Positions 54,524-63,911 of a stretch of DNA of 64,000 nucleotides are shown piece by piece. Made by a program: the position numbers and the translations under genes. Below the pieces are notes generated by a model, which saw only the letters and a program-made list of their open reading frames with translations, did not search any database and was not told the origin of the DNA. The stretch comes from Mycoplana rhizolycopersici (GTDB lineage Bacteria; Pseudomonadota; Alphaproteobacteria; Rhizobiales; Rhizobiaceae): positions 62,001 through 126,000 of the forward strand of contig NZ_JABXYK010000010.1 in assembly GCF_013378445.1 (NCBI RefSeq), given 5' to 3'. The stretch's first letter is position 1, and every line of letters begins with the position of its first letter.

Positions 54524-54856
54524 TTATGCGTATTCGGGACGACGTGGTGTGAAGACGTCGAGGTTGAGAACGTCTTCGTCGCCCACGACCTCTCCCCAGT
54601 GGACGACATTAGGCGGTATCACCAACAAGCCACCCGGGCCGATGATATGCTCCTCGTCGCCGACGACGAAGCGGATCGTGCCGGCGAGGATGTAGGCGAT
54701 CTGTTCGTTCGCGTGCGCGTGCGGCTTCGGCTCGTGGCCCGGCTTCAGCCGGTGCAATGCGAGCGTCGCCCCGTCGCCGGAGAAAGCCTTTCGTTCCACG
54801 CCGTCGCGCACCGGCGTCCACGGAATACTGTTCCAGTCGATTTTTCGGATGTCCAT
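54524..54856 (-). CDS. small single-domain cupin
   Basis: 110 residues. Metal-binding 'PKPHAHANEQIAYILAG' near 45-61 and 'IPPNVVHWGE' near 85 with glycine and turn placement of cupin_2. It may bind metal for catalysis or act as an accessory/isomerase. ATG at 54856 follows GAGACACCTC; longer in-frame versions run into the Liv permease gene. 17 bp before the ligase gene. Confidence 0.85.
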   Translation of the reverse strand: MDIRKIDWNSIPWTPVRDGVERKAFSGDGATLALHRLKPGHEPKPHAHANEQIAYILAGTIRFVVGDEEHIIGPGGLLVIPPNVVHWGEVVGDEDVLNLDVFTPRRPEYA

Positions 54857-54878
54857 GAGGTGTCTCGCAGGGGGGTGC

Positions 54879-55757
54879 TCAGCGGCTGCTTCCGAGGATG
54901 CCGGAGGGGCGGATGAAGAGGAAAACGAGAAGGATCGACAGGGCCGCGACGTTCTTGAAGCCCGCCCCGAAGGAGAGGATCGCCACGGCCTGGACCAGCC
55001 CGAGCGTGATGCCGCCGAGGAAGGCGCCAAATGGTCGGCCGAAGCCGCCGATGATGGCAGCTATGAAGCCGGAGATAGCGAAAGGCACGCCCATGTTGAA
55101 GGCGGTGTATTGCGTAGGTGTCACCAGAATGCCGGCAAGAGCGCCAAGGACGGCGCTGATCGCGAAGGCGCCCGTCAGAAGCGCCGACACCGGTATGCCC
55201 TGAAGCGCGGCCGCTTCCGCATTGATAGAGCAGGCGCGCATCGCCTTGCCGAGCCGGGTATGCTTGAAGAACAGGCCAAGGGCTGCCACGATCAGCAGCG
55301 AACCGGTCATGATCCAGAGCGACTGGTAGTTGATGGCAACCCCGCCGATCATGATTGGCGGCAGGTCGAGGAACACCGGCAGCGTCTTTGGCTGATCGTC
55401 TACAGCGAGATAGGTCAACCGCTCTATGACGATCTGTGCTGCGAGTGTCGCAAGGATCATCACGAACATCGCCGCGTTACGCTTCCACAGCGGCCGCACC
55501 ACCAGCCGTTCGAGAAGGGCGCCGACAAGTGCCACGAAGGCGATCGCCAGTACGGCCGCGAGCATATAGGGCAGATGGTATTGTTCGAGCAGGACATAGG
55601 TGACCATGCCACCCAGCATCACAAAGGCGCCCTGTGCGAAATTCACGATGCCGCTAGCATTGTAGATGACGCAGAAGCCGATACCGATCAGGCCATAGAC
55701 GCAACCAATGCTGACGCCGCTGATGAGGCTTTGAATCACCAGTCCGAAATTGTCCAT
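54879..55757 (-). CDS. branched-chain-amino-acid-type ABC permease (LivH family)
   Basis: 292 residues with about eight hydrophobic segments. 'SLISGVSIGCVYGLIGIGF' near 11, 'GIVNFAQGAFVMLGGMVTYV' near 36-55 and 'GMPVSALL-like' core 'GIPVSALLTGAFAISAVLGA' near 192-211 fit LivH. AGGAG lies six bases before ATG 55757, so this rather than GTG 55760 is preferred. Forms the channel with the LivM-type protein at 56519-57478. Confidence 0.92.
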   Translation of the reverse strand: MDNFGLVIQSLISGVSIGCVYGLIGIGFCVIYNASGIVNFAQGAFVMLGGMVTYVLLEQYHLPYMLAAVLAIAFVALVGALLERLVVRPLWKRNAAMFVMILATLAAQIVIERLTYLAVDDQPKTLPVFLDLPPIMIGGVAINYQSLWIMTGSLLIVAALGLFFKHTRLGKAMRACSINAEAAALQGIPVSALLTGAFAISAVLGALAGILVTPTQYTAFNMGVPFAISGFIAAIIGGFGRPFGAFLGGITLGLVQAVAILSFGAGFKNVAALSILLVFLFIRPSGILGSSR

Positions 55758-55766
55758 CACGTTCTC

Positions 55767-56522
55767 CTAACCGAGATAGGCCGCGATCACGGCGGGATCC
55801 CGGCGCACGGCGTCCGGCGTGCCCTGGGCAATCTTGCGGCCATAGTCGAGGACGACGACCTCGTCAGCGATGTCCATGACCAGCTTCATGTCATGTTCGA
55901 TGAGCAACACCGCGACGCCGTCTGCCGCAATCCTGCGCACCGTCCGTGCCAGCCGTTCGCTCTCCTCGGCGTTGAGGCCTGCTGCTGGCTCGTCGAGCAG
56001 AAGCACCCGCGGACCGGAGGCCATGGCGCGGGCGATCTCGAGCAGACGCTGCTGGCCATAAGGCAGGGCCGATGCGCTGCTGTCGGCGATGGCGGAAAGC
56101 CCGACCAGCTCGAGAAGGGCTTTGGCCCTTTCCTCCACCTCGCGCTCCGATTGCCGTTGCCAGCGCGGGCGCAGCAGTGCGGCGATCAGTCCGCCGCGCG
56201 TCCGAAGATGAAAACCGACCTTGACGTTTTCGAGCGCGGTCAACTCCTGGAACAGTTTGACGAGCTGGAAGGTGCGTACCAGGCCGAGACCGGCACGGGC
56301 CTCAGACGGCAGCGTCGTCACCTCGTTTCCGGAGAGCAGGATTGCGCCCTCGCTGGGCGGCATGCTGCCGGCGATCAGATTGAAAAGCGTCGTCTTTCCG
56401 GCACCGTTCGGGCCGATGACCGCCGTTACTCCACGTTCGGGAACATCGAAGGAAACACTGTCGACGGCGGTCAGTCCGCCAAAGCGGCGCGTGGCACCGC
56501 GAACTTCCAGGATCGCGTTCAT
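55767..56522 (-). CDS. branched-chain-amino-acid-type ABC ATPase (LivG family)
   Basis: 251 residues. Walker A GPNGAGKTT near 33-41, signature 'ALPYGQQRLLEIARAMA' near 157, Walker B 'VLLLDEPAAGLNAEE' near 175, C-terminal 'DYGRKIAQGTPDAVRRDPAVIAAYLG'-type end typical of LivG. GGAGG precedes ATG 56522, which overlaps the LivM stop by four bases. Confidence 0.93.
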   Translation of the reverse strand: MNAILEVRGATRRFGGLTAVDSVSFDVPERGVTAVIGPNGAGKTTLFNLIAGSMPPSEGAILLSGNEVTTLPSEARAGLGLVRTFQLVKLFQELTALENVKVGFHLRTRGGLIAALLRPRWQRQSEREVEERAKALLELVGLSAIADSSASALPYGQQRLLEIARAMASGPRVLLLDEPAAGLNAEESERLARTVRRIAADGVAVLLIEHDMKLVMDIADEVVVLDYGRKIAQGTPDAVRRDPAVIAAYLG

Positions 56523-57478
56523 TGCGACCTCCACGTATCGAATGTTTTCGCAAGTCCCACGAGCCCCTTGGGCGCATAGATCAGGATGACAATCAGCGTC
56601 AGCCCGTAGGCGAGGTCCTGGCTTTCGCTCAAGCCGCGGAACATCTCAGGCAAGAGGCTGACGATCAGCGCGCCGATAATGGGGCCGGCGACCGTACCAA
56701 GCCCGCCGATGTAGATCATGGTGAAGGCGAGCACGACCATGTGAAGTCCGAAGACCTCCGGGCTGACATAGCCGACGACATGCACGAAGAGCGAGCCGGA
56801 GATTGACGCGAGTCCTGCCGCGAGCAGGAACGAAACAAGCTTGTAGCGCGCGACGTTGATGCCGAGTGCGCTTGCTGCTTCCTCGCTTCCGGCAACGGCT
56901 GCGAACGCCCGGCCGAGCCGGGATTGGCGAATGCGCGACATCGCAAATGCGACGAGCACCGTCAGCGCGGAGAGCGTCAACAGGATCTGCCGGTCGCTCG
57001 TCGCTTCGAGGGAGCCGACACCGAGTGGCGGTATGCCGGAAATGCCCATATAGCCCTGGGTGACGCTTTCCCATTCGACGGCGATCTCATAGACGATCAG
57101 GCCTATAGCAAGCGTGGCCATGGCGAGATAGTGACCCTTGAGCCGCAGCGTCGGAAAGCCGATGAGGAATGCAGCCACGAGCGCGGCCACGAGGCCGCAA
57201 AGCATCGCGGGCAGCGGCGCCCATCCGTAGGTCGTCGTCATTACCGCCGAACTGTAGCCACCTATCGCGGCAAACGCGCTCTGTCCGAAGGAGACCTGCG
57301 CCGTCAGTCCCATGAAGACGTTGAGACCGGACACGAAGATCGCGTAAATCAGCGCGAAGGCGACGATCGTCGATAGATAGCCGCCGAAGATGAACGCGTA
57401 GCCCACGATCGAAGCCGAAACGACCCAGACGCCGATCGATGCCGCCCTGCCGCCGATGCCTCCTGAACGGACCGCCAT
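56519..57478 (-). CDS. branched-chain-amino-acid-type ABC permease (LivM family)
   Basis: 319 residues (333 if the ATG at 57520 is used). About eight to ten hydrophobic segments; 'GLNVFMGLTAQVSFGQSAF' near 32-50 and 'GIPPLGVGSL' near 130 are LivM marks, and 'HMVVLAFTMIYIGGLGTVAG' near 245 is the conserved late motif. GAGGG precedes ATG 57478; the alternative at 57520 also has a GAGGTG but overlaps the LivF gene by 32 bases. Confidence 0.9.
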   Translation of the reverse strand: MAVRSGGIGGRAASIGVWVVSASIVGYAFIFGGYLSTIVAFALIYAIFVSGLNVFMGLTAQVSFGQSAFAAIGGYSSAVMTTTYGWAPLPAMLCGLVAALVAAFLIGFPTLRLKGHYLAMATLAIGLIVYEIAVEWESVTQGYMGISGIPPLGVGSLEATSDRQILLTLSALTVLVAFAMSRIRQSRLGRAFAAVAGSEEAASALGINVARYKLVSFLLAAGLASISGSLFVHVVGYVSPEVFGLHMVVLAFTMIYIGGLGTVAGPIIGALIVSLLPEMFRGLSESQDLAYGLTLIVILIYAPKGLVGLAKTFDTWRSQ

Positions 57479-57488
57479 CAACGAGCCC

Positions 57489-58220
57489 TCAGGCGAAGTA
57501 ATACTGTGCGAGTTCGTCATGGGATTTCACCTCGCGGGGATCGATGGTCGCAACGATGCGTCCGAGTGAGAGAAGATAGGCGCGGCAGGCGAGCTTCAGC
57601 GCCAGAGGCGCCTTCTGCTCGACCAGAATCACCGGAAGCCCTTCGGCAGCGAGCCTGCCAAGCGTCTCGAGAATTTCGCCCGTCACACGCGGAGCCAGAC
57701 CGAGCGAAGGCTCGTCCAGCAGCAGCACCTTCGGCTCTGCCATCATCGCGCGCCCGACCGCGACCATCTGCTGTTCGCCGCCCGACATGGAGCCCGCGAC
57801 CTGGGCAAGACGTTCCTTGATGCGCGGAAAGAGATCGAAGACGCGGGCGAACCTTCGCTGCATCTCGGCCTTGTCGCGGACGCGGTAGGCGCCGAGCTCC
57901 AGGTTCTCCAGCACCGTCATTGGGCCGAAGATGCCCCTGCCTTCGGGCACGAGCACGACGCCCTTTGCCGCAGCGCCGACCGGATCGCGGCGCGCGAGTT
58001 GTGTGCCCATGAAGCGCACCTCGCCCTCGTTTTGCGTCAACCCCATGATCGCCCGTAGCAGCGTCGATTTCCCGGCCCCGTTGGGGCCGAGAACGGCGAC
58101 AAGTTCACCCTTGCCGACCTTAAGGTCGGCACCTTTGAGCGCCTGGATGTGGCCATAGCGCGCGCGAAGACCCAGAACTTCGAGCACCGGCGTCTCGGGC
58201 TGCGCCAGACTAGCCGTCAT
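57489..58220 (-). CDS. branched-chain-amino-acid-type ABC ATPase (LivF family)
   Basis: 243 residues. Walker A GPNGAGKST near 44-52, signature 'GSMSGGEQQMVAVGRAMM' near 140, Walker B 'VLLLDEPSLGLAP' near 160; typical LivF 'YGHIQALKGADLKVGKGEL' start. ATG 58220 overlaps the receptor stop (58217-58220). A long in-frame upstream extension belongs to the receptor gene's other frame. Confidence 0.93.
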   Translation of the reverse strand: MTASLAQPETPVLEVLGLRARYGHIQALKGADLKVGKGELVAVLGPNGAGKSTLLRAIMGLTQNEGEVRFMGTQLARRDPVGAAAKGVVLVPEGRGIFGPMTVLENLELGAYRVRDKAEMQRRFARVFDLFPRIKERLAQVAGSMSGGEQQMVAVGRAMMAEPKVLLLDEPSLGLAPRVTGEILETLGRLAAEGLPVILVEQKAPLALKLACRAYLLSLGRIVATIDPREVKSHDELAQYYFA

Positions 58221-59359
58221 TCGGCGATCCTCACCTTGCCGTCGATGATCTGGCCGACGACGAACGGATTGGCGGAAATGCCCTGGTGCTGTTGCGGGGT
58301 GAAGTCGTAGGTGCCGGTCGTGCCCTGGAAGCCGGTGATGTTCTCCAGGTTCTCGCGAACCGCGGCACCCTCGAACGACTGCCCCTTCTCGATGGCGGCC
58401 ACCGTCAGCATGACTCCGTCCCATCCGCGCGAAGCCCAGTTCGGGTCGCGGTCGCCGAACTTCTCCCGCCAGGGATCCAGGAAGGAGGCGATCGCCTGCT
58501 TGAGCGGGCCGTCCGGATAGGCGTCGAAGACCTGCGACGGCGAAGCGACGAAGAAAAATCTGTCGCCCAGCACTTCTGCTACGGGCTTGAAGACGGCAAT
58601 GTCCTCCAGGCTCGTCAACAGGAGCATGTTCGAGCCAAGCTGTTTGAGGTTCTTGGCGGCCGTAAGCGTCGTGCCGCCGAGGCCGATCTTGATGATCGCG
58701 CCGGCGCCGGCCGCCTGCATCTTGTTGAGCTGGACGCTGAGATCGGCGTCGTCCTGCTTGTAGGCCTCGACACCGACAAGCTCCATGCCGTACTTCGCGG
58801 CAATCTGCTCGGCGACGCCCTTCTGCAGCAGAGCGTAAGGGGTCGGATCGTGCAGGACGCCAATCTTGCGGATGTCGGTCTTGTCGCGCAGATATTCCAG
58901 TCGCTTCTCGACCTCGAAGCCGGCCGGGGGCAGCGTTGTGAAGGCCCACTCTATCTCCCTCGGCTGCTTGGGCAGGATCGAGCAGAGGATCATCGGCACT
59001 TCGCTGCGGGCGGTGATGCTCGCAGCAGCCGCATTTCCGGCCGAGACGCAGCCGCTGATGAAGATGTTCGCCCCGTCCGAGCTGAGCATCTTGCGATAGA
59101 CCGTAACCGCATCCTGCGGCTGGGAGCGGTTGTCCTCGACCACCACCTCCAGCTTACGCCCGAGAACCCCGCCTTTGGCGTTGACCACTTCGACAGCGGT
59201 TTCGACGCCGTCCCGCCAAGCCCGGTCGACCGTGGCCGCATAACCGGTCAGGCCCGCCGAAATGCCGATCTTGTAGACTTCTTCCGATGCCGCAGGTCCC
59301 GCGGCGAAAGCACCCAGGATCGTTGCGGCGACTGCCAGTTTCCTCAATCCGTACGACAT
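58217..59359 (-). CDS. branched-chain-amino-acid-type ABC solute-binding protein (LivK family)
   Basis: 380 residues with signal peptide (RKL, hydrophobic 8-22, cleavage near ...GPAAS). 'YKIGISAGLTGYAATVDRAW' near 29 and 'VVNAKGGVLGRKLEVVVED' near 55 are the Peripla_BP_6 start; 'YDFTPQQHQGIS' near 345 the end. GGGAGGAG precedes ATG 59359. Receptor of the importer at 54879-58220; the ligand probably feeds HyuA/HyuB. Confidence 0.92.
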   Translation of the reverse strand: MSYGLRKLAVAATILGAFAAGPAASEEVYKIGISAGLTGYAATVDRAWRDGVETAVEVVNAKGGVLGRKLEVVVEDNRSQPQDAVTVYRKMLSSDGANIFISGCVSAGNAAAASITARSEVPMILCSILPKQPREIEWAFTTLPPAGFEVEKRLEYLRDKTDIRKIGVLHDPTPYALLQKGVAEQIAAKYGMELVGVEAYKQDDADLSVQLNKMQAAGAGAIIKIGLGGTTLTAAKNLKQLGSNMLLLTSLEDIAVFKPVAEVLGDRFFFVASPSQVFDAYPDGPLKQAIASFLDPWREKFGDRDPNWASRGWDGVMLTVAAIEKGQSFEGAAVRENLENITGFQGTTGTYDFTPQQHQGISANPFVVGQIIDGKVRIAE

Positions 59360-59402
59360 GAACTCCTCCCGTAGCTCGCTTGTCACTTCATTCTTAAGCC
59401 CG

Positions 59403-60950
59403 TCATGCAGGCGGGCCGAACCCTCCGCCGCCAGGCGTCTCCAGCAACACCCGGTCGTTCGCCTGCATCGTCAATTTGCGGGCCTCGCTGACGGACTGTC
59501 CGTTGACCAGGAAACGTCCCGCCTCGCCCGGCAACCCGCCGCCGATGCCTTCCGGGCCCTTGTTGAGTCGGCTCGGCACGGCGTTCAGCAGCCAAGGCAC
59601 GTTGGTGCGCATGTGGAAGCCTATGGTTTGGCCGTCGCCGCCGCGTGTGCGGCCAGCGCCCCCCGATCCCCGGCGCAACTCCTTGCGGTCGAAGACGATC
59701 GGCATGGCCGCTTCGAGGATTTCGATGGGCACGGCGGCAACCCCGGTCGGATAGCAGGTGGCGCTCGGCCCCGGCTTCTCGGCGCGCGCGCCCATTCCGC
59801 CCGAATAGTTGAACATGGACGACGTGAAGGGCTGGCCTGCATCGTTGCGGCCCTGGATCTGGATCGTCCACACAGCACCCGAGCCCTCCGCCAGGACCTG
59901 CGTCGGTATGACCTGATGCAGCGCCTTGAGGATCGGCATCGGAACATACATCCCGACGACATGGCGCGCATTGACCGGCGCCGGGTAGCTGCAGTTGATG
60001 ATCGAGCCTTCCGGGGCGCGAATCTCGATCGGCGCAAGTGATCCCGAATTGTTGGGCAGGTCCGGGTTCAGGCAGCTGCGGATCGCAAAGGTCGAGTAGG
60101 CATGCGTGTAGTTGAGCACCACATTGATGCCGGTCGCTGTCTGCATCGAGCTGCCATCGAAATCGACGATGATGCTGCCCGCAACGGGATCGATCGTGAC
60201 CGCGGTTTTCAGAGTGATGATCTCGCCGCCGGGAACATCGAACTGAGACTCGCCGTGATACGTGCCAGCTTTCAGCTTGCGGATCGCTGTCCGCGTTGCT
60301 TCCTCGGAACGGGCGATGATCTCGTCCGAGAGCATCTCAATATCGTCGACGCCCTGGCGCTCGCAAAGTGCGATCAGATGCTCGGCTGCTGCCTGCCCGC
60401 TGGAAACCTGGGCGGCCAGATCGCCGAAGACGGCATCCGGGGTGCGGACATTGCGGCGGATCATCGCCTGCAGTACCGGGTTCATGACGCCGCGCTCGTA
60501 GAACTTCAACGGCGGGATCCACAGGCCCTCCTCGTGCACGTCGCGGGCGCCGGCACCGATGCCGTAGCCGCCGATATCGGTGTGATGGATAGTCGAGCCG
60601 ATATAGGCGATCAGCCGCTCTCCGTTGAAGATCGGGGTGAGGATCGTGATGTCGAAGAAGTGGCCGGCGGACAGCCACGGATCATTGGTGATGAGGACGT
60701 CGCCAGGCTCGCAGCGGCCGGCGAATTCTCGCACCAGATGCTGGCCGGCGAAAGCCAGCGAGTTGATATGGCCCGGCGTGCCCGTATTGGCCTGCGCCAC
60801 CATGCGCCCGCGCTGGTCGAACAGCGCGCAGGCGAGGTCGCCCGCCTCGCGGACGATGGGGCTGAAGGCGATGCGCTGCAGCGCCTTGGCGCGCTCGGTG
60901 ACGATGCCGATCAGATTGGACCAGAGAATTTCAAGTTCGATGCCGTCCAC
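59403..60950 (-). CDS. hydantoinase B/oxoprolinase family protein (HyuB type)
   Basis: 515 residues. 'LEILWSNLIGIVTERAKALQ' near 5-24, 'GTPGHINSLAF' near 57, 'GDVLITNDPWLSAGHFFDIT' near 83-102, 'GRTRGGDGQTIGFHMRT' near 425 and 'VLLETPGGGGFGPPA' at the end, all HyuB/AcxB marks. GTG at 60950 is preferred: GGGAGG lies seven bases upstream. With HyuA it forms an ATP-dependent enzyme of the hydantoinase, oxoprolinase or ketone carboxylase family. Confidence 0.93.
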   Translation of the reverse strand: MDGIELEILWSNLIGIVTERAKALQRIAFSPIVREAGDLACALFDQRGRMVAQANTGTPGHINSLAFAGQHLVREFAGRCEPGDVLITNDPWLSAGHFFDITILTPIFNGERLIAYIGSTIHHTDIGGYGIGAGARDVHEEGLWIPPLKFYERGVMNPVLQAMIRRNVRTPDAVFGDLAAQVSSGQAAAEHLIALCERQGVDDIEMLSDEIIARSEEATRTAIRKLKAGTYHGESQFDVPGGEIITLKTAVTIDPVAGSIIVDFDGSSMQTATGINVVLNYTHAYSTFAIRSCLNPDLPNNSGSLAPIEIRAPEGSIINCSYPAPVNARHVVGMYVPMPILKALHQVIPTQVLAEGSGAVWTIQIQGRNDAGQPFTSSMFNYSGGMGARAEKPGPSATCYPTGVAAVPIEILEAAMPIVFDRKELRRGSGGAGRTRGGDGQTIGFHMRTNVPWLLNAVPSRLNKGPEGIGGGLPGEAGRFLVNGQSVSEARKLTMQANDRVLLETPGGGGFGPPA

Positions 60951-61023
60951 GGTAATTCCTCCCAACCGCTGCGCTGCCTTGCCCCGCCGTGTTGGGCGGA
61001 GCAGGAGCGCACGCTAAAAAATA

Positions 61024-63099
61024 TCAGGCCTGAGCCGGCTTCCTGGTGGCCACGATGCAGCCGAACGCATCGATGGTGGCGACCCAGTTCGGCGGGATCG
61101 CCGTCGTCGTTTCGCGTTCCTCGATGATGACCGGACCCTCCACGACCTGGCCGACGGCGAGGTCGCCGCGCTCGTACACGACCACCATCTGACCGTCCTG
61201 CCAGGCATGCACCGGGCGATGGCCCTTCGGCTGGCCGGGGGCGCTGGCCGGCTGGCCTGCGGGATGGAAATGGACCGCGGGGCCGTTGACGGTGATGCGC
61301 CAACTGACCACTTCAACCGGAACATGGGACGGATTGACGCCATAGAGGGTGTGGTAGGCTTCCGAGAACAGCGCCTCGATCGCCTGCGTATCGCGGGACT
61401 TGCGCGGGTCATGGTCGAAGGTGACCGTTACCTCATGCTGCTGCCCGAAGTAGCGCAGGTCCGCGCCGATATGGATTTCCACATCCGATGCCTCGCAGCC
61501 GGCTTCCATCAGCGCCAGCCGGCCTTCTTTTTCCAGTTCGCCGAGCAGCTTCTCGGTCCGCGCCCAGTCGATCGCATCGAGCCGGACGAGATCGCTGCGA
61601 ACCAGATCGAGACGCAGCGGCGTGACGAGGGTGCCGAAGGCCGAAAGCACGCTGGAGCGCGGCGGCACGATAACGGAAGCGCTCTGCAGCAATTCCGCCA
61701 CGCCGCAGGCATGCAGCGGCCCGGCTCCACCGAACGCAAACAATGGCAGGCCGCGATAATCGACACCGCGGTCCGTGGCGTGGGCCCGCGCTGCAGACGC
61801 CATCGCTTCGGTAACGACGCGGTAGATTCCACGTGACGCCTGAACCGGGGTCGTGCCGAGACCGTCGGCAAGCGACTTCATGGCGTGCTCGGTCGCAGCC
61901 GTGTCCAGCCGCATCTCGCCGCCGAGGAAGTTGTCCGCATCGATCAGGCCGAGCATGAGATCGGCGTCGGTGACCGTTGCATTCTTGCCGCCGCGGCCGT
62001 AGCAGGCCGGACCGGGGTTGGAGCCGGCGCTCTCCGGGCCGACCTTCAAAAGGCCCAACTCGTCGACATGGGCGATGCTGCCGCCGCCGGCGCCAATCTC
62101 GATCAGGTCGATCGAGGGGACCGTCACCGGCAGGCCGCTGCCTTCCTTGAAGCGATAGCGGCGGTCGACCTCGAACAGGCCGGTGACGAGCGGTGTGCGG
62201 TTTTCGATGAGGCAGGCCTTGGCGGTCGTCCCGCCCATGTCGAAGGACATCAGCCGGTCGATTCCGAGCACTTCCGCATAGTGGCAGGCGGCGAGCGCAC
62301 CGGCTGCCGGCCCGCTTTCGATCATGCGCACCGGATTGCGTCCCGCCGTCTCCGCCCCGACGACGCCGCCGGAGCTCAACATGATCAGCGGCGAGTTGCC
62401 AAAACCCTCGTCGCGCAGCCGATCGCTGAGCCGACGCAGATAGGGCTGCGAGATCGGCATCGTATAGGCGTTGACGGTTGCGGTTGAGGCGCGCGGATAC
62501 TCCCTGATCTGCGGCGCGACATCGGACGAGGTGCAGATGAAGAGATCGTTCAGCAGCCTCGACAAACGACCGGCGACGTAGGCCTCGTTCGATGAGTTGA
62601 CGAACGAATTCAGGAAGCAGATGGCGACCGACTGAGCGCCGGTCTTGCGAATGTCTGCAGCCAGGACTTCGATCGCCTCGTCGGAAGGTGTCTGTGCGAC
62701 CGTGCCGTCAGCAAGCGTGCGTTCTGCAATGCCGAATGTCAGTTCGATCGGCACGAGCGGCTCGGGGAATTCGATCTGCGGATCATACATGTCGTAGCGG
62801 TGCTCGTTGCGGATCGACAGCACGTCGCGGAAACCCTCCGTCACGACGAGTGCGGTCGGCGGCCCCTTGCGTTCGATCAGTGCGTTGGTGACGACGGTGG
62901 TTGCATGAACGATCACGCCGTCAATCGCGTCGGAGGAGATGCCCGCCTTCTTGAGGACGGCATTCACACCGCCGAAGAAGCCACTGAGCAGATCCTCGTG
63001 CGTTGTCAACGTCTTGTCGACGGACAGTCGGCCGTCTGAATTGCGAAGGACGATATCGGTGAATGTGCCGCCGATATCGACTGCAAGCGAATAGGTCAT
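61024..63099 (-). CDS. hydantoinase A/oxoprolinase family protein (HyuA type)
   Basis: 691 residues. N-terminal ATPase phosphate loop 'LAVDIGGTFTDIVLR' near 5-19, second phosphate loop 'MSFDMGGTTAKACLIENRTP' near 280, 'SIDLIEIGAGGGSIAHVDE' near 325 and 'PLFAFGGAGPLHA' near 455. Partner of the HyuB-type protein; homologues drive hydantoin, oxoproline or ketone carboxylation with ATP. ATG 63099 overlaps the IclR stop (63096-63099); an upstream in-frame ATG at 63114 is less likely. Active-site details do not decide among hydantoinase, oxoprolinase and carboxylase. Confidence 0.92.
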   Translation of the reverse strand: MTYSLAVDIGGTFTDIVLRNSDGRLSVDKTLTTHEDLLSGFFGGVNAVLKKAGISSDAIDGVIVHATTVVTNALIERKGPPTALVVTEGFRDVLSIRNEHRYDMYDPQIEFPEPLVPIELTFGIAERTLADGTVAQTPSDEAIEVLAADIRKTGAQSVAICFLNSFVNSSNEAYVAGRLSRLLNDLFICTSSDVAPQIREYPRASTATVNAYTMPISQPYLRRLSDRLRDEGFGNSPLIMLSSGGVVGAETAGRNPVRMIESGPAAGALAACHYAEVLGIDRLMSFDMGGTTAKACLIENRTPLVTGLFEVDRRYRFKEGSGLPVTVPSIDLIEIGAGGGSIAHVDELGLLKVGPESAGSNPGPACYGRGGKNATVTDADLMLGLIDADNFLGGEMRLDTAATEHAMKSLADGLGTTPVQASRGIYRVVTEAMASAARAHATDRGVDYRGLPLFAFGGAGPLHACGVAELLQSASVIVPPRSSVLSAFGTLVTPLRLDLVRSDLVRLDAIDWARTEKLLGELEKEGRLALMEAGCEASDVEIHIGADLRYFGQQHEVTVTFDHDPRKSRDTQAIEALFSEAYHTLYGVNPSHVPVEVVSWRITVNGPAVHFHPAGQPASAPGQPKGHRPVHAWQDGQMVVVYERGDLAVGQVVEGPVIIEERETTTAIPPNWVATIDAFGCIVATRKPAQA

Positions 63100-63908
63100 T
63101 CTTTTTCTCTCCATCCCAAACGTTCAGAGATCCGGTGCGCCGTGGCACGGACCTCGTCTATCTGCGCGCCGTCCGGCGAAGCGGCGATGAATTGCGTCGA
63201 GCCGACGATTGCCACCGAGCCGGCGATTTCGCCCCGGTGATTGAAGACGGGTGCGGCAAGCGCATTGACAGCCGTCAGCAATTCGTCCGCCGCCATGGCC
63301 CAGCCCTGGTTCCGTACTGTGTCGATCTCCTCGCGAAGGCGGACCGGATCGACGATGGTCTTCGGCGTCCAGGCATGAAGCGGTGCAGCCGTTGTCTGCG
63401 CGAACAGCGCTGGCTTGGCGAAGGCAAGCCAAACCTTGCCGTGCGCGGTCGCATGGATCGAAAGCTCCGTTCCCGGGCGGGTGCCGAATTCGATGACGGT
63501 GCGGCCGTGCAGCAGATCCAGTACGACGAGCTTTCCATCGACCATTCCGCAGATCGTCACGGCCTGCCCGGTACGCTCGCGCAAGCCCGAAAGCTCGTCG
63601 CGCGCCGCCGTGGCGACCTGGAAGCGGTTGCGTACCGCCTCGCCCAGCATCAGCAGCTTGACGCCGGCCTCGTAGCGGCTGGTTTCCTGATCCTGGCGAA
63701 CGAAGTCGTGGCGTTGAAGCGTAACGAGGTGGCGATAGACGGTGGCCTTGCTGGCGGAAAACGCCTTGGCGATCTGGGCCAGCGTCAGCGGCTGGTCCTG
63801 GGCTGCGAGGAACTCCACGATACGCAACGCCATGTCGAGCGTGCTCGTCCCCGTCCCCAACCGTTCCGACTTGCCGGAAGCGCCTTCCATGGTGTTTCTA
63901 TCCCTCAT
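63096..63908 (-). CDS. IclR-family transcriptional regulator
   Basis: 270 residues (264 if ATG 63890 is used). N-terminal winged HTH near 22-80 ('LTLAQIAKAFSASKATVYRH') and effector domain with 'GQAVTICGMVDGKLVVLDLL' near 113, 'IHATAHGKVWLAF' near 150 and 'GSVAIVGSTQFIAASPDG' near 230. Stop overlaps the HyuA start. AGGGA lies ten bases before 63890, so either start is possible. First gene of the operon; likely senses the catabolised substrate and its own promoter dyad. Confidence 0.92.
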   Translation of the reverse strand: MRDRNTMEGASGKSERLGTGTSTLDMALRIVEFLAAQDQPLTLAQIAKAFSASKATVYRHLVTLQRHDFVRQDQETSRYEAGVKLLMLGEAVRNRFQVATAARDELSGLRERTGQAVTICGMVDGKLVVLDLLHGRTVIEFGTRPGTELSIHATAHGKVWLAFAKPALFAQTTAAPLHAWTPKTIVDPVRLREEIDTVRNQGWAMAADELLTAVNALAAPVFNHRGEIAGSVAIVGSTQFIAASPDGAQIDEVRATAHRISERLGWREKE

Positions 63909-63911
63909 GAC

